Positions 40,070-51,081 of a stretch of 64,000 nucleotides of DNA are shown piece by piece. The position numbers and the translations under genes were made by a program. The notes under the pieces are model-generated. The model had not been told where the DNA came from and did no database searches. It worked only from the letters and a program-made list of their open reading frames with translations. Within the stretch, counting starts at the first letter, position 1, and every line of letters begins with the position of its first letter. The stretch comes from Methylovulum miyakonense HT12 (GTDB lineage: Bacteria > Pseudomonadota > Gammaproteobacteria > Methylococcales > Methylomonadaceae), in NCBI RefSeq assembly GCF_000384075.1, contig NZ_KB913025.1:250238-314237 (forward strand). The letters run 5' to 3'.

Positions 40070-41146
40070 ATGAAATTAAGGGTTTTGGTATTGATGGCTG
40101 GAGTCCTGACGGCTTGCACTCCAGTACAGACTAAAAAGAATGATGGCATCCCTCCCTTATCAGCCGTCGTGCCCTTGGTCAAGCAAGGCATGAACGTGGC
40201 TGAAGTTACCAAGTCCCTGTCAGGGCACAAGCCTTTCCTGCAATATACTTACCACAACAATGCCATTTGGGAGGTTGTTGAGCGCAATAGCGACCCCAAG
40301 ACCAACACGATGAATGCCAACCGTTTGAGCATCCAATTTGGTCATGATGGGAAAGTTTCAGAATCGGCATCGACATTTTGTTTTTTGCCGGATATGGAGC
40401 CGATGCTCGGCAAATCGCCTGAAACACGTTGTTACCAAAAGCAAGTGTATCCTTTCGAAAAAAAACTGACCTATGATGCCATCAAACGGTTGTTGATCAT
40501 TTCTAATTATCAGGTGGACCATTCCGACGCCGCCTCTGAAATTATCTCCGCAACGGGGATGCATGGGATAGAAGGCGATAAAGACCAGATGATGTTCATT
40601 AAATTGTCGATCATTTTTTCTGCCCAAGCCAAGTCCACGGAAGTGGTCATGTCGGCAACGTTCAGCATGTCAGAAAAACAATCCACATGGGTCCAGGCGG
40701 GATTCGGCGGTGTTACCCTGCCCGTTCCCTTGCCTTTCCAAAGGACAGAGGAATGGGTGGATAGCGGGATTGTCACACCCAAATTCTATTTGGAATTTTA
40801 TGACGCGTTATCGAAATTGATCGCGCGTGAATATTTGCCTTATACGCCACTCACCATTACGGATCCGGCTAAGTCCTTGAATCCGTCGCCCGTTATCATA
40901 AACAACAAACCGCTTGATTATTCCCGGCCTAAAGAAGCCCCAAAACCTAACAACACGATAAAATCCATTGATGCCGAGCTTTCCGACCTTGAAGGCCCGA
41001 TTGACGGTAGCCCTAAAGCTCAAAAAACATCCGATTTAAAAGAAAGCCCCGCTCAAGATGACGCACCTGAGGAATTTGGGCAGGACAGCGATATTTTTTC
41101 AGAATTGCATGGCAGGCCCATAGACAGCGGCAAACTAAAAAAATAA
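40070..41146 (+). CDS. Lipoprotein with BamE-like N-terminal domain
   Basis: 358 residues. Lipoprotein signal MKLRVLVLMAGVLTAC (lipobox Cys 16). Residues 30-100 look like the BamE/SmpA fold (VKQGMNVAEVTKSLSG, then RLSIQFGHDGKVSES). The middle (150-270) is beta-rich and unrecognised; the C-terminus is polar and disordered. AAGGGGAATCCG before the ATG decides the start. It converges with metF, the stops being 29 bases apart. Confidence 0.75.
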   Translation: MKLRVLVLMAGVLTACTPVQTKKNDGIPPLSAVVPLVKQGMNVAEVTKSLSGHKPFLQYTYHNNAIWEVVERNSDPKTNTMNANRLSIQFGHDGKVSESASTFCFLPDMEPMLGKSPETRCYQKQVYPFEKKLTYDAIKRLLIISNYQVDHSDAASEIISATGMHGIEGDKDQMMFIKLSIIFSAQAKSTEVVMSATFSMSEKQSTWVQAGFGGVTLPVPLPFQRTEEWVDSGIVTPKFYLEFYDALSKLIAREYLPYTPLTITDPAKSLNPSPVIINNKPLDYSRPKEAPKPNNTIKSIDAELSDLEGPIDGSPKAQKTSDLKESPAQDDAPEEFGQDSDIFSELHGRPIDSGKLKK

Positions 41147-41175
41147 TCTGCCGCCAACCCAGGCTACCGGCGCTT

Positions 41176-42021
41176 TCAGAGCTTAAGGTTTTCCAATATC
41201 GCAACCGTGGGTGCCGCTTGGTTCATTGTGTAAAAATGCAGTCCGGGCGCACCATTGTCCAGCAAACGTTGGCAAAGGTTGGTCACCAATTCCAGACCAA
41301 AGGCTTGGATCGCGGCACGGTCGTCACCGTAACCTTCGAGACGCTTCCTCATCCAGCGCGGAATATCCGCCCCGCACATTTCCGAAAACCGGAACAACTG
41401 CGTGTATTGGGTAATAGGCATGATGCCCGGAACAATCGGAATATCCACGCCGTTTTTTGCGCACCTGTCGACAAAATAAAAATAAGCTTCGGCGTTGTAG
41501 AAATATTGGGTGATCGCGGCATCCGCCCCCGCTTCAACTTTGCGCTTGAAATTTTTAAAATCATCATTGCCATTGGCGGCTTGTGGATGGATTTCAGGAT
41601 AGGCGGCAACATGGATTTGGAAATGGTCTCCGGTTTCTTGGCGGATAAATTCGACCAGTTCGTTGGCATAACGGAATTCCCCTGCGGACATCATGCCGGA
41701 CGGCAAATCGCCGCGTAAGGCGACAATTTTGCTGATGCCGTGGTCAAGGTAATCCTTAAGGATGGCGCGGATATTGGCTTTGGTGGAAGCGACACACGAC
41801 AAATGCGGCGCGGCGGCTATGCCCTTGGCCTGAATATCAATGACCGTATCAAAGGTTTTGTCGCGGGTGGAACCGCCAGCACCAAAGGTCACCGAGAAGA
41901 AATCGGGATTGAGCTTTGCCAGTTGGCTACGGACCGCATGCAAACTGGCCGCCCCTTCTTCTGTTTTGGGCGGGTAAAATTCAAAGCTGAACAACTGTGG
42001 ATGGGGTTTTTGTATTTGCAT
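41176..42021 (-). CDS. metF: 5,10-methylenetetrahydrofolate reductase
   Basis: FAD enzyme that reduces methylene-THF to methyl-THF for methionine synthesis. 281 residues. Family motifs: FEFYPPKTEEGAASL at the start (Glu of the active site), VTFGAGGSTRD, HLSCVAS, IVALRGDLPSG and DAAITQYFYNAEAYF, with PGIMPITQY. Downstream of ahcY on the same strand, separated by an intergenic palindromic repeat pair. Confidence 0.97.
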   Translation of the reverse strand: MQIQKPHPQLFSFEFYPPKTEEGAASLHAVRSQLAKLNPDFFSVTFGAGGSTRDKTFDTVIDIQAKGIAAAPHLSCVASTKANIRAILKDYLDHGISKIVALRGDLPSGMMSAGEFRYANELVEFIRQETGDHFQIHVAAYPEIHPQAANGNDDFKNFKRKVEAGADAAITQYFYNAEAYFYFVDRCAKNGVDIPIVPGIMPITQYTQLFRFSEMCGADIPRWMRKRLEGYGDDRAAIQAFGLELVTNLCQRLLDNGAPGLHFYTMNQAAPTVAILENLKL

Positions 42022-42030
42022 TTTGATGGA

Positions 42031-42108
42031 TGTAGGTTGGGTTAGCGTAGCCTAACCCAACATCGTAGTCCCAAAATGTCGGGTTACGCTACGCTAACCC
42101 AACCTACA
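42031..42108. repeat. Paired palindromic repeat between ahcY and metF
   Basis: A 20-base unit (TGTAGGTTGGGTTAGCGTAG) at 42031-42050 recurs as its exact reverse complement at 42089-42108. Each half is itself a hairpin with arms like GTTGGGTTA/TAACCCAAC. Such units are widespread intergenic repeats; here it could also end transcription. Confidence 0.9.
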
Positions 42109-42123
42109 AAAACTGACTGGTGA

Positions 42124-43416
42124 TCAATAACGGTAATGGTCAGCCTTGTATGGCCCTTCAACCGGAACACTGATATATTTAGCCTGTTCTTCGGTCAAAA
42201 CCGTCAAATTCACACCCAATTGTTGCAGATGCGATCTCGCGACTTTTTCATCCAGTTTTTTCGGCAATATGTAAACTTTGTTTTCATATTGCTCGGCGTT
42301 ATTCCACAGTTCAATTTGTGCCAACACTTGGTTGCAGAATGAATTGGACATCACGAAACTAGGATGCCCTGTTGCACAGCCCAAGTTAACCAAGCGGCCT
42401 TCCGCCAGGATAATCAGACGCTTGCCGTCCGGGAAGACAACGTGGTCAACTTGTGGCTTGATGTTTTCCCAAGTGTACTGGCGCAATGACGCGATGTCGA
42501 TTTCGGCATCGAAATGCCCTATGTTGCAGACTATCGCTTGGTCGCGCATCGCCACCATGTGTTCATGGCGGATGATGTTGAAGTTGCCGGTGGCGGTGAC
42601 GAAAATGTTGGCAATTGGCGCCGCATCTTCCATCGTGACCACGCGGTAACCTTCCATTGCCGCTTGCAGGGCGCAAATCGGGTCAATTTCAGTGATCCAA
42701 ACGGTTGCGCCCAAGCCCCGCAAGGATTGTGCACAGCCTTTACCGACATCGCCATAACCGCAAACCACGGCGATTTTACCGGCGATCATCACGTCAGTGG
42801 CGCGTTTGATGCCGTCCACTAAGGATTCGCGGCAACCATAAAGGTTATCGAACTTGGATTTGGTGACCGAGTCGTTGACGTTAAATGCCGGGACTTTCAG
42901 CGTGCCTTTGGTGACCCGCTCGTACAACCGCAACACTCCGGTGGTGGTTTCTTCCGACAAGCCTTTGACGTCAGCCATCAATTCAGGAAAATGGTCATGC
43001 ATCATATTGGTGAGGTCACCGCCATCATCCAATATCATGTTAGGCCGCCAGCCGTTAGAGCCAATAATAGTTTGTTCGATGCACCACTCGGCTTCGGTTT
43101 CAGTCTCGCCTTTCCAGGCAAACACCGGGACTCCGGCAGCCGCTATGGCGGCGGCGGCATGGTCTTGGGTCGAGAAGATATTGCAGGATGACCAGCGCAC
43201 TTCCGCGCCCAAAGCCGTCAACGTTTCGATCAAAACCGCCGTTTGGATGGTCATGTGCAAGCAACCTGCGATACGCGCACCCTTCAATGGTTGTTGCGCA
43301 CCGAATTCCGTACGCAACGCCATCAAACCAGGCATTTCGGTTTCGGCGATATTGATTTCCTTACGGCCCCATTCGGCCAATGCCATATCGGCTACTTTAT
43401 AATCTTGTCCGCTCAT
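42124..43416 (-). CDS. ahcY: Adenosylhomocysteinase
   Basis: NAD+-dependent hydrolysis of S-adenosylhomocysteine to adenosine and homocysteine. 430 residues. [19 protein letters not shown] and [16 protein letters not shown] near the N-terminus, [20 protein letters not shown], the NAD-binding [20 protein letters not shown] and the C-terminal [13 protein letters not shown] are all visible. 22 bases after metK, so the two form an operon recycling SAM. Confidence 0.98.
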   Translation of the reverse strand: MSGQDYKVADMALAEWGRKEINIAETEMPGLMALRTEFGAQQPLKGARIAGCLHMTIQTAVLIETLTALGAEVRWSSCNIFSTQDHAAAAIAAAGVPVFAWKGETETEAEWCIEQTIIGSNGWRPNMILDDGGDLTNMMHDHFPELMADVKGLSEETTTGVLRLYERVTKGTLKVPAFNVNDSVTKSKFDNLYGCRESLVDGIKRATDVMIAGKIAVVCGYGDVGKGCAQSLRGLGATVWITEIDPICALQAAMEGYRVVTMEDAAPIANIFVTATGNFNIIRHEHMVAMRDQAIVCNIGHFDAEIDIASLRQYTWENIKPQVDHVVFPDGKRLIILAEGRLVNLGCATGHPSFVMSNSFCNQVLAQIELWNNAEQYENKVYILPKKLDEKVARSHLQQLGVNLTVLTEEQAKYISVPVEGPYKADHYRY

Positions 43417-43438
43417 TTTTGTCTATGCCCTTAAATGT

Positions 43439-44599
43439 TTAAATGCCAGCCGCCGCTTTTAATGCGTCAACTTTATCGGTTTTTTCCCAGCTAAAGCTAT
43501 CTTCGGTACGGCCAAAGTGCCCATAAGCAGCAGTGGCTTGATAAATCGGTTTTAATAGGTCAAGCATGGCGATCAGGCCTTTAGGGCGCAAGTCAAAAGT
43601 GTCCCTGACAATTTGCACCAAGCGGTCTTCGCTAAGTTTGCTGGTGCCAAAAGTCTCCACGCTGATGGAAGTCGGCTCGGCAACGCCAATTGCATAAGAA
43701 ACTTGGATTTCACAACGCTCCGCCAATCCGGCGGCAACAATGTTTTTGGCGACATATCGCGCCATATAAGCGGCTGAACGGTCAACCTTGGAAGGGTCTT
43801 TACCGGAAAACGCACCGCCACCGTGCCGTGCCATGCCACCGTAGGTGTCCACGATGATTTTACGGCCTGTCAAGCCGCAATCACCAACAGGGCCGCCAAT
43901 CACGAATTGCCCGGTCGGATTGATGAAGTACTTGGTGTTTTTATGCAGCCATTCTTTAGGCAATACATGCAGGATAATGTCATCCATCACCGCTTCATAC
44001 AGGGCTTTTTGGCTGATGTCTGGCGAATGTTGGGTGGACAGGACTACGGCATCAATCGCTACGGGCTTGTTGTCCTCGTAACGGAAAGTGATTTGGCTCT
44101 TGGCATCAGGGCGCAACCAAGGCAAGGATTTATTTTTACGGACTTCCGCCTGGCGTTTGACTAACAGATGCGAATAGGTGATTGGGGCTGGCATTAACAC
44201 ATCGGTCTCATTGCTGGCATAGCCAAACATCAAACCTTGGTCGCCCGCACCTTGCTCATGGTTATCGCTTTCATCAACACCCATGGCGATATCGGCAGAT
44301 TGTTTGCCGATGGCGTTCAATACCGCGCAGCTTTGTCCGTCAAAACCGATTTCGCCATTGTCATAGCCAATATCGCAAACGACTTTGCGGACCAGAGCTT
44401 CCATATCCACCCACGCATTGGTGGTAATTTCCCCCGCCAATACGACCATTCCGGTTTTGACCAAGGTTTCACACGCAACCCGTGATTTAGGGTCTTGCAC
44501 CAATAAGGCATCCAATACGGCATCGGAAATCTGGTCCGCGACCTTATCGGGATGGCCTTCGGAAACGGATTCTGATGTAAAAATGAAGTTATTGCTCAT
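43439..44599 (-). CDS. metK: S-adenosylmethionine synthetase
   Basis: Makes SAM from ATP and methionine. 386 residues. [20 protein letters not shown] at the start, [16 protein letters not shown], the Gly-rich [18 protein letters not shown] and [12 protein letters not shown] near 300. The upstream gap to the tRNA is under 70 bases, too short for a SAM riboswitch, and none was seen. Confidence 0.98.
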   Translation of the reverse strand: MSNNFIFTSESVSEGHPDKVADQISDAVLDALLVQDPKSRVACETLVKTGMVVLAGEITTNAWVDMEALVRKVVCDIGYDNGEIGFDGQSCAVLNAIGKQSADIAMGVDESDNHEQGAGDQGLMFGYASNETDVLMPAPITYSHLLVKRQAEVRKNKSLPWLRPDAKSQITFRYEDNKPVAIDAVVLSTQHSPDISQKALYEAVMDDIILHVLPKEWLHKNTKYFINPTGQFVIGGPVGDCGLTGRKIIVDTYGGMARHGGGAFSGKDPSKVDRSAAYMARYVAKNIVAAGLAERCEIQVSYAIGVAEPTSISVETFGTSKLSEDRLVQIVRDTFDLRPKGLIAMLDLLKPIYQATAAYGHFGRTEDSFSWEKTDKVDALKAAAGI

Positions 44600-44636
44600 G
44601 TTACAGCCTCGTAGAAAATAAAACCCAGATAGACGA

Positions 44637-44656
44637 AAGGCTGCATATGCAGCCTT
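44637..44656. repeat. 20-base perfect palindrome between tRNA and metK
   Basis: AAGGCTGCATATGCAGCCTT is its own reverse complement and lies 11 bases past the 3' end of the tRNA gene on the minus strand. It may help end the rpoD-tRNA transcript or bind a dimeric regulator; there is no clear T run. Confidence 0.6.
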
Positions 44657-44667
44657 GTAACTTATTG

Positions 44668-44744
44668 TGGTGGGCCATGTAGGACTTGAACCTACGACCT
44701 GCCGATTATGAGTCGGACGCTCTAACCAACTGAGCTAATGGCCC
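44668..44744 (-). tRNA. tRNA with CAU anticodon, probably tRNA-Ile2
   Basis: A 77-base cloverleaf: acceptor GGGCCAT pairing with ATGGCCC, D arm AGCTCAGTTGGTTAGAGC, anticodon loop CTCATAA between CCGA and TCGG, T arm GTAGGTTCAAGTCCTAC and an encoded CCA. CAU fits elongator Met or Ile2 (lysidine-modified). The place directly after rpoD is where several gammaproteobacteria keep ileX, which favours Ile2. Confidence 0.93.
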
Positions 44745-44757
44745 TTTGTTTCATTGC

Positions 44758-46566
44758 TTATTCTCCATCCAGAAAGCATCTTAGCTGTTCTGAGCGGGAG
44801 GGGTGCCTTAATTTCCTTAAGGCTTTGGCTTCGATCTGACGTATCCGTTCACGCGTCACATCAAACTGTTTACCGACTTCTTCCAAGGTATGGTCGGTAT
44901 TCATGTTGATGCCAAAACGCATGCGCAACACTTTCGCTTCACGTGCAGTCAGCCCGGCCAGGACGTTTTGCGTCGATTCCCGCAAACCGGCTATGGTAGC
45001 CGCCTCAACTGGAGACAGTACTTTACCATCCTCGATAAAATCCCCCAAATGGGAATCTTCATCATCACCTATTGGCGTTTCCATGGAAATAGGTTCTTTG
45101 GCTATTTTCAAGACCTTACGGACCTTATCTTCTGGCATTTCCATACGTTCGGCCAACTCTTCAGGGGTGGCTTCCCGCCCCATTTCTTGCAAAATCTGCC
45201 GTGAGATACGGTTCAGTTTGTTGATCGTTTCGATCATATGAACCGGAATACGGATCGTCCGGGCTTGGTCGGCAATAGAGCGGGTTATCGCTTGGCGTAT
45301 CCACCATGTCGCATAGGTCGAAAATTTATAACCACGACGATATTCAAATTTATCGACGGCTTTCATCAATCCGATATTGCCTTCCTGAATCAAATCCAAA
45401 AACTGCAAGCCACGGTTGGTGTATTTTTTGGCGATGGAAATCACCAGCCTTAAGTTGGCTTCGATCATTTCCTTTTTAGCGCGCCTCGCCTTGGCTTCAC
45501 CAATTGACATGCGCCGGTTTATGTCTTTTAGGCCATTAATGGTCAAGCCATATTGCGCCTCGATATCAGCCAGTGTTTTCTGCGCTTTCCTTAATTCTTT
45601 TTCATGTGGCTTCAGGCCATCCGCGTACTCATGCCCTGGTTGCAAAAACTGATCTAGCCAAGCTGGATCAGACTCGTGGTCTGTAAACGAAATAATGAAA
45701 TTTTTCCGTGGCATTTTGGCATATTTCGTAAAAATTTCCAGAATAAGCCTTTCCTGCTCACGCACTGCGGCAACACCATTAGGGATAATGCCAGTCAGTT
45801 TTTTTAAGTATTGGGGAGTCCATTTAAACTCCATAAACAATTCAGCCAAAACTTCAAAAGCAGTTTCGGTCTTCTCGCTGACATAACCATAATGCTTTAT
45901 GGCATCGGAAGCCACGCCCAACTGCTGCCTTAACGCCTCAACTTTCTCCAGGACTTCTTCGTAAGCCAATCCCTTCAGCTCATCTTCAGCCGACGCATCG
46001 ACGGCCACTTCACCGGCTGGCTGGGCGGCGATCAAATCCTCCGGTTCGGTCAAATCGACAAATCCAGAGATAAGGTCAGTTAACCGGACGCCACCTTCTT
46101 CCCCCGATATATTATCAAATGACTGCAAGAAATCTTCAACCACCACACAAGAACGGGAAATGGATTTGACCAATTGGTGCTGCCCTTCTTCAATACGCTT
46201 GGCAATTTTCAATTCATCCGCACGGGTCAACAACTCGACCGAGCCCATTTCACGCATATACATGCGCACTGGATCAGTGGTCCGGCCAAATTCACTATCA
46301 ACAGAAGCCAATGCCGCAACTTCTTCAGCATCCTCGTCATCCGTGGTGACTGTGGCCGAATCAGTAATCAGGGAATCTTCATCAGGAGCAACCTCATAGA
46401 CTTGAATGCCCATGTCATTGATCCAACCGATGATTTCTTCAATCTGCTCAGGATCAGCAATATCACTGGGCAAATGATCGTTAACTTCGGCATAAGTCAG
46501 GTAACCCTGGTTTTTGCCTTTAGCTATCAATTGTTTAAGCTGGGACTGCTGTTGTTCTTGATTCAT
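44758..46566 (-). CDS. rpoD: RNA polymerase primary sigma factor (sigma-70)
   Basis: Housekeeping sigma factor. 602 residues. Region 1.1 from the N-terminus ([19 protein letters not shown]), region 1.2 ([17 protein letters not shown]), a non-conserved acidic insert, regions 2.1-2.4 ([22 protein letters not shown], then [20 protein letters not shown]), region 3 and region 4.2 ([19 protein letters not shown]). The start MNQEQQQSQ fits the family; the frame extends 17 codons further without support. It lies in the conserved rpsU-yqeY-dnaG-rpoD macromolecular synthesis block. Confidence 0.98.
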   Translation of the reverse strand: MNQEQQQSQLKQLIAKGKNQGYLTYAEVNDHLPSDIADPEQIEEIIGWINDMGIQVYEVAPDEDSLITDSATVTTDDEDAEEVAALASVDSEFGRTTDPVRMYMREMGSVELLTRADELKIAKRIEEGQHQLVKSISRSCVVVEDFLQSFDNISGEEGGVRLTDLISGFVDLTEPEDLIAAQPAGEVAVDASAEDELKGLAYEEVLEKVEALRQQLGVASDAIKHYGYVSEKTETAFEVLAELFMEFKWTPQYLKKLTGIIPNGVAAVREQERLILEIFTKYAKMPRKNFIISFTDHESDPAWLDQFLQPGHEYADGLKPHEKELRKAQKTLADIEAQYGLTINGLKDINRRMSIGEAKARRAKKEMIEANLRLVISIAKKYTNRGLQFLDLIQEGNIGLMKAVDKFEYRRGYKFSTYATWWIRQAITRSIADQARTIRIPVHMIETINKLNRISRQILQEMGREATPEELAERMEMPEDKVRKVLKIAKEPISMETPIGDDEDSHLGDFIEDGKVLSPVEAATIAGLRESTQNVLAGLTAREAKVLRMRFGINMNTDHTLEEVGKQFDVTRERIRQIEAKALRKLRHPSRSEQLRCFLDGE

Positions 46567-46654
46567 TGTCTTCTCACTGAATACCCTAATCCAGCACCAC
46601 TCTGCTGAACTGGTCATTATACTACAAATTTTCCAGTTTTATACCCGCGCCCTG

Positions 46655-48382
46655 TTATTTTCTTATCCGATCCATCGATAATTTTTGGAAAGCCTCTTTT
46701 TCCTGTTGACTTAAACCTTCCCTTTGCAACTTAACCAACAGGCGATCAAAGCGGACATCCGCCGCGTGTTCGAGCAACCTCTCCCAAGCCCCGCAAAACT
46801 CCGCTTCTATCCCTGCCAACGGAACCTCCAATTTTGTTGACATCAACTGCTTGACAATCCCCTCATCGACACTATCCCTATAATACTCCAACAAAACGCC
46901 GGTATTGATGGGTTTTTTGGCAAGCATCACTTTCAATATGGATTTGAATTTATCGGCACCCTTAAAATCCAGCCCCTCCCAGTCCACGCCCTTCTCTTCC
47001 AGCACTTCAAGCAAACCTGGATTTTGCACCAGCATGGCTAACGTTTGCCGCTCCAAAGGGGGGCGGCTATTTTTTTGCGGCGGACGGCTTGGAAACCGAT
47101 CAGGCACAACCCTCTTCTCGGCAACATCAACCCTACCCAGCTCCTGCAACTTGGCAAACATCATTTCCTTGAATAGGCTATCCGGTAATCTTGCAAGATA
47201 CGGCTTGGCTTTATTGACAAATTGCGCACGCCCTTCCATTTCATTTAAATTGTATTCTTGGGTCAAATGCCCAAAAAAATAGTCGGACAAAACCTGGGAA
47301 TCCTGCATATGCCCAACAAACCTTTCAACACCCTGCTCACGCACCCAAGAATCAGGGTCATGGGGTGGCGGCAACAACATAACCCGAATTTGCCGGCCAT
47401 CCTGCAAAACCGAAAAAGCCGCCTCCATGGCTTTCCAAATCGCTTCCCTGCCCGCATTGTCCCCATCAAAACAGAATACCAGCTCCGATGTGTAACGGAA
47501 CAACAATTCCAAATGCGCCTGCGAAGTTGCCGTCCCTAACGCAGCCACCGCATAATCAACACCCAGTTGCGCCAAGGCGATAACATCCATATAGCCTTCA
47601 ACCAATAAAATGCGTGGCGGCTTGGCGTTTTTCTTCAGCAACTCATACAGGCCATACACTTCACGGCCTTTATGAAATAAGGGTGTTTCTGGAGAATTCA
47701 AGTATTTTGGCAAAGAATCATCCAAGACCCGCCCGCCAAAACCGATGACACGCCCACGCTTGTCACGGATAGGAAACATGACCCGATGACGGAAGCGGGC
47801 ATATAGACCGCCATTGTCATTACTTCCCAGCAAGCCGGCATCCAATAGCTCACGCTGATTAAAACGCTTGGCCAACTCCTGCCAGTCTTGTGGTGCATAA
47901 CCCAGCATAAACGTTTTGGCGGCTTCACCACTAACATCACGCTTTTTTAAATATGCCACCGCGTGCTTTCCTGCCGCACTCGCGCGCAATTGTTGGACAT
48001 AAAATTCAGCGACCCGCCCCATTAAATCATAGAGCCCTTGCAGATCGACTTTATCCTGGGCTAGTGTGGCCGAGGCATTTTCCCTGGGCACATCAAGCCC
48101 TGCAAATGCAGCCAGATCCTCAACTGCCTCAACAAAATCAAGGTGATTAAAATCCATCAAAAAACTGATGGCATTACCACTAGCGCCGCAACCAAAACAA
48201 TGGAAAAACTGCTTATTGCTATTTACAGAAAAACTAGGGGTTTTTTCGGTGTGGAAAGGACAACGGGCAACATAATTAGCACCCGTTTTCTTTAGGGGGA
48301 CGTGCGAGTCAATTAACTCGACAATATCAACCCGCGCCAACAGGTCATCAATAAATGCGCGGGGAATTCTGCCACCGGACAT
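46655..48382 (-). CDS. dnaG: DNA primase
   Basis: Makes RNA primers for replication. 575 residues. N-terminal zinc ribbon (CPFHTEKTPSFSVNSNKQFFHCFGCG), catalytic Toprim core (LLVEGYMDVIALAQ, then FCFDGDNAGREA) and a C-terminal helicase-binding domain that is weakly conserved as usual. 88 bases before rpoD and 21 bases after yqeY. Confidence 0.98.
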   Translation of the reverse strand: MSGGRIPRAFIDDLLARVDIVELIDSHVPLKKTGANYVARCPFHTEKTPSFSVNSNKQFFHCFGCGASGNAISFLMDFNHLDFVEAVEDLAAFAGLDVPRENASATLAQDKVDLQGLYDLMGRVAEFYVQQLRASAAGKHAVAYLKKRDVSGEAAKTFMLGYAPQDWQELAKRFNQRELLDAGLLGSNDNGGLYARFRHRVMFPIRDKRGRVIGFGGRVLDDSLPKYLNSPETPLFHKGREVYGLYELLKKNAKPPRILLVEGYMDVIALAQLGVDYAVAALGTATSQAHLELLFRYTSELVFCFDGDNAGREAIWKAMEAAFSVLQDGRQIRVMLLPPPHDPDSWVREQGVERFVGHMQDSQVLSDYFFGHLTQEYNLNEMEGRAQFVNKAKPYLARLPDSLFKEMMFAKLQELGRVDVAEKRVVPDRFPSRPPQKNSRPPLERQTLAMLVQNPGLLEVLEEKGVDWEGLDFKGADKFKSILKVMLAKKPINTGVLLEYYRDSVDEGIVKQLMSTKLEVPLAGIEAEFCGAWERLLEHAADVRFDRLLVKLQREGLSQQEKEAFQKLSMDRIRK

Positions 48383-48403
48383 AGCTACCAGGACAAAAAA
48401 TAC

Positions 48404-48856
48404 TTATTCAGCCAGCGCCGCCTTGATCTTGGCACCCACCACAGACATATCAGTGCGGCCTTGCATGGCATTTTTCAACAACCCCATGACCTTACCCATG
48501 TCCTTAACAGAAGCCGCTCCAGATTGCGCAACGGCAGCACTGATCATTTGGTCAATCTCAACTTCAGACAGGGCTTGCGGCAGAAAATCCTGGATCACCA
48601 GAACCTCGGCCTCTTCAACAGCAACCAGGTCATCGCGGCCAGCATCGCCATACTGCCGAATGGACTCACGGCGCTGTTTGACCATTTTATCTAACACGGC
48701 AATAGTGTGCTGGTCGTCTAAAACAATACGCTCATCCACTTCGACTTGCTTAATGGCTGACAACATTAGACGAATCACACCCAACCGCGCTTTGTCGCCG
48801 CTTTTCATAGCGGCTTTCATTTCACCCTTGATGCGGTCTGTCAATAAGTCGCCCAT
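48404..48856 (-). CDS. yqeY: GatB/YqeY domain protein
   Basis: 150 residues. Starts MGDLLTDRIKGEMKAAMKSGDKARLGVIRLML and ends with VSVVGAKI-type residues typical of YqeY, with DAGRDDLVAVEEAEVLVIQDFLP in the middle. Related to the tail domain of GatB; the role is unclear. It begins two bases after the rpsU stop in the conserved rpsU-yqeY-dnaG order. Confidence 0.95.
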   Translation of the reverse strand: MGDLLTDRIKGEMKAAMKSGDKARLGVIRLMLSAIKQVEVDERIVLDDQHTIAVLDKMVKQRRESIRQYGDAGRDDLVAVEEAEVLVIQDFLPQALSEVEIDQMISAAVAQSGAASVKDMGKVMGLLKNAMQGRTDMSVVGAKIKAALAE

Positions 48857-48858
48857 AA

Positions 48859-49092
48859 TCAGAGTGCAGGACGGCCACGACGCAGGTTTTTCAAGGCATA
48901 ACGCTCACGAGCCAATTTTTTCAAGTGCCTTTTAACGGCCGCCGCACCTTTGCGCTTGCGCTCTGCCGTTGGTTTCTCATAAAACTCACGGCGGCGGACT
49001 TCTGCTAAAACACCCGCTTTTTCACAAGCGCGTTTAAAACGGCGAATGGCAATGTCAAAAGGTTCGTTTTCTTTAATTTTTACTGACGGCAT
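48859..49092 (-). CDS. rpsU: 30S ribosomal protein S21
   Basis: 77 residues, slightly longer than the 71 of E. coli. [21 protein letters not shown], then [18 protein letters not shown] and a basic C-terminus are the S21 pattern. First gene of the minus-strand block; tsaD is divergent, with 104 bases between the starts holding both promoters. Confidence 0.98.
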   Translation of the reverse strand: MPSVKIKENEPFDIAIRRFKRACEKAGVLAEVRRREFYEKPTAERKRKGAAAVKRHLKKLARERYALKNLRRGRPAL

Positions 49093-49196
49093 TATGTTGT
49101 TCCAAGTATGTTAATATTAAATTTGGCTAGCCCAGTTAGCGGCTGAGCTAAAAAGCCCTGAATTATACCTTTACTTTAGCCATTTTCAAAAACTCA

Positions 49197-50210
49197 ATGT
49201 ACGTTTTAGGCATAGAAACTTCTTGCGATGAGACGGGTGTCGCCATTTACCACCCTAAACAAGGCTTGATAAGCCATTTTTTATACAGCCAAATCGACAT
49301 GCACAGCGAGTACGGCGGCGTCGTCCCGGAACTGGCATCGCGTGACCATATCCGCAAGTTAGTCCCGCTAATCAAACAAACATTGCTCGACAGCCATTTA
49401 TCTAGCCGCATGATTGGCGGCATAGCCTACACCGCAGGCCCCGGCCTCATGGGCGCCTTACTGGTGGGCGCAGCAACTGCACGGAGCTTGGCATGGGCGT
49501 GGCGAGTTCCGGCGATTGCCGTCCACCACATGGAGGGCCACTTGCTCGCGCCAATGCTGGAAGAAAATGCGCCGCAGTTCCCATTTGTCGCCCTACTGAT
49601 CTCTGGCGGCCACACCCTATTGGTGCGGGTGGCAGGAATTGGTGATTATCAACTGCTAGGCGAATCGCTAGATGATGCCGCTGGCGAAGCTTTTGACAAA
49701 ACCGCAAAATTGCTAGGGCTAGGTTATCCAGGCGGGCCCAAGCTGTCAGAACTTGCCCGACATGGCAAGCCGGCCTTCACATTTCCGCGCCCCATGACGG
49801 ATCGCCCAGGCTTGGACTTCAGTTTCAGCGGCTTAAAAACCTTTACCCTCAACACCTTCAACGCCTCTGAAAAGTCGGCACAAGATAAAGCCGATATTGC
49901 AGAAGCCTTTCAAACTGCCGTATCTGAAACCCTGGTTATCAAATGCAGACGCGCCTTGCAGCAGACCGGCCTGGCCAGATTGGTGGTTGCGGGCGGTGTC
50001 AGCGCCAACAAGCAAATCCGTGCTGCACTGACCGAAATGGTCTTAAAAGAAAAGGCGGACATCTATTTTCCAAGACCACAGTTTTGTACCGACAACGGCG
50101 CAATGATTGCTTATGCTGGCTGCCAACGCTTACTAGCAGGACAGCAGCAAGATTTACGGATTTTTGCCAGGCCGCGCTGGCCCATGGGTGAATTATCAAA
50201 TTGCCAGTGA
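49197..50210 (+). CDS. tsaD: tRNA N6-threonylcarbamoyladenosine transferase TsaD
   Basis: Transfers threonylcarbamoyl to A37 of ANN-decoding tRNAs together with TsaB/TsaE. 337 residues. [18 protein letters not shown] at the start, the metal-binding [12 protein letters not shown] near residue 110, [12 protein letters not shown] and [10 protein letters not shown]. Starts at ATG right where the family begins. Confidence 0.98.
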   Translation: MYVLGIETSCDETGVAIYHPKQGLISHFLYSQIDMHSEYGGVVPELASRDHIRKLVPLIKQTLLDSHLSSRMIGGIAYTAGPGLMGALLVGAATARSLAWAWRVPAIAVHHMEGHLLAPMLEENAPQFPFVALLISGGHTLLVRVAGIGDYQLLGESLDDAAGEAFDKTAKLLGLGYPGGPKLSELARHGKPAFTFPRPMTDRPGLDFSFSGLKTFTLNTFNASEKSAQDKADIAEAFQTAVSETLVIKCRRALQQTGLARLVVAGGVSANKQIRAALTEMVLKEKADIYFPRPQFCTDNGAMIAYAGCQRLLAGQQQDLRIFARPRWPMGELSNCQ

Positions 50211-50254
50211 TGGGCCTGCCAAACAAACAACCCAATCCCATGTTTAAGAATTCC

Positions 50255-50827
50255 CTAGCTCTCTTCTCCTGCTAACAAGCGTTGGATATTGGTTTTATGC
50301 CGCCAAAGCAAAAACACCATCATCACGGCCGCAGCACCAACTATGTTTAGGTCGCCGAGAATAAACCATGCAAAAAATGGCGAAAGCAATGAAGCGACCA
50401 ACGCCGATAAGGATGAAATTTTGCCTATCTTATAAACCAAAACCCAGGTTACCATAACCGACAACCCCAATATCCAGGAAAAACCGAGCAACACACCGAC
50501 TGACGTGGCGACACCTTTGCCACCTTTGAAAGCAAAAAACACCGGGTACAAATGCCCCATAAAAGCCGCCAATCCGGTAATCGCCAATAGCTCCATAGGC
50601 ACGCCCAGTAACTTTGCGCCATAGACAGGGGCCAAGCCTTTTAGCAAATCACCCAATAGCGTAATACTCGCCGCTTTTTTACCACCAAAACGCATCACAT
50701 TTGTCGCCCCAGGATTTCCCGACCCCTGCTCACGAGGATCTGGCAACCCCATCAAGCGGCAAACAATAATCGCACTACAAACTGAACCAATCAAATATGC
50801 CAGCGGAGCAAGCAACCATTCCATCAT
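50255..50827 (-). CDS. plsY: Glycerol-3-phosphate acyltransferase PlsY
   Basis: Integral membrane enzyme that acylates glycerol-3-phosphate with acyl-phosphate. 190 residues, five to six helices. Motifs PDPREQGSGNPGATNVMR near 30-45, GHLYPVFFAFKGGKGVATS near 105-120 and a C-terminal helix. Converges with tsaD. Confidence 0.97.
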   Translation of the reverse strand: MMEWLLAPLAYLIGSVCSAIIVCRLMGLPDPREQGSGNPGATNVMRFGGKKAASITLLGDLLKGLAPVYGAKLLGVPMELLAITGLAAFMGHLYPVFFAFKGGKGVATSVGVLLGFSWILGLSVMVTWVLVYKIGKISSLSALVASLLSPFFAWFILGDLNIVGAAAVMMVFLLWRHKTNIQRLLAGEES

Positions 50828-51081
50828 TGTTATTTACCTTCATTTTTGGGTCTGAAAGACAGATAATTTCAAATATTTCTAACGGACAATCATAACCGGA
50901 AAATGGCTTATCGGATTGTTTTTTGGTTTTACCCATCCGCCCTTGATAGCAGGGTGGCGCCACCCAGACCCCCGGTTTGCAACATCCATAAACCAGCAGG
51001 TTTGCCAGTGAACGGTTTGGCTGGCAACGCAAAAAGGCCAGACCTGCGTGGCGGCCTCTACGGAATACTGCGCACCGACCC

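Noticed and set aside
44600-44667. Possible SAM or SAH riboswitch before metK or ahcY
   Set aside because: The gaps (under 70 and 22 bases) are too short and no riboswitch core was seen.
50775-51032. Short minus-strand frame overlapping the plsY start
   Set aside because: Overlaps plsY and its ribosome site; composition is not protein-like.
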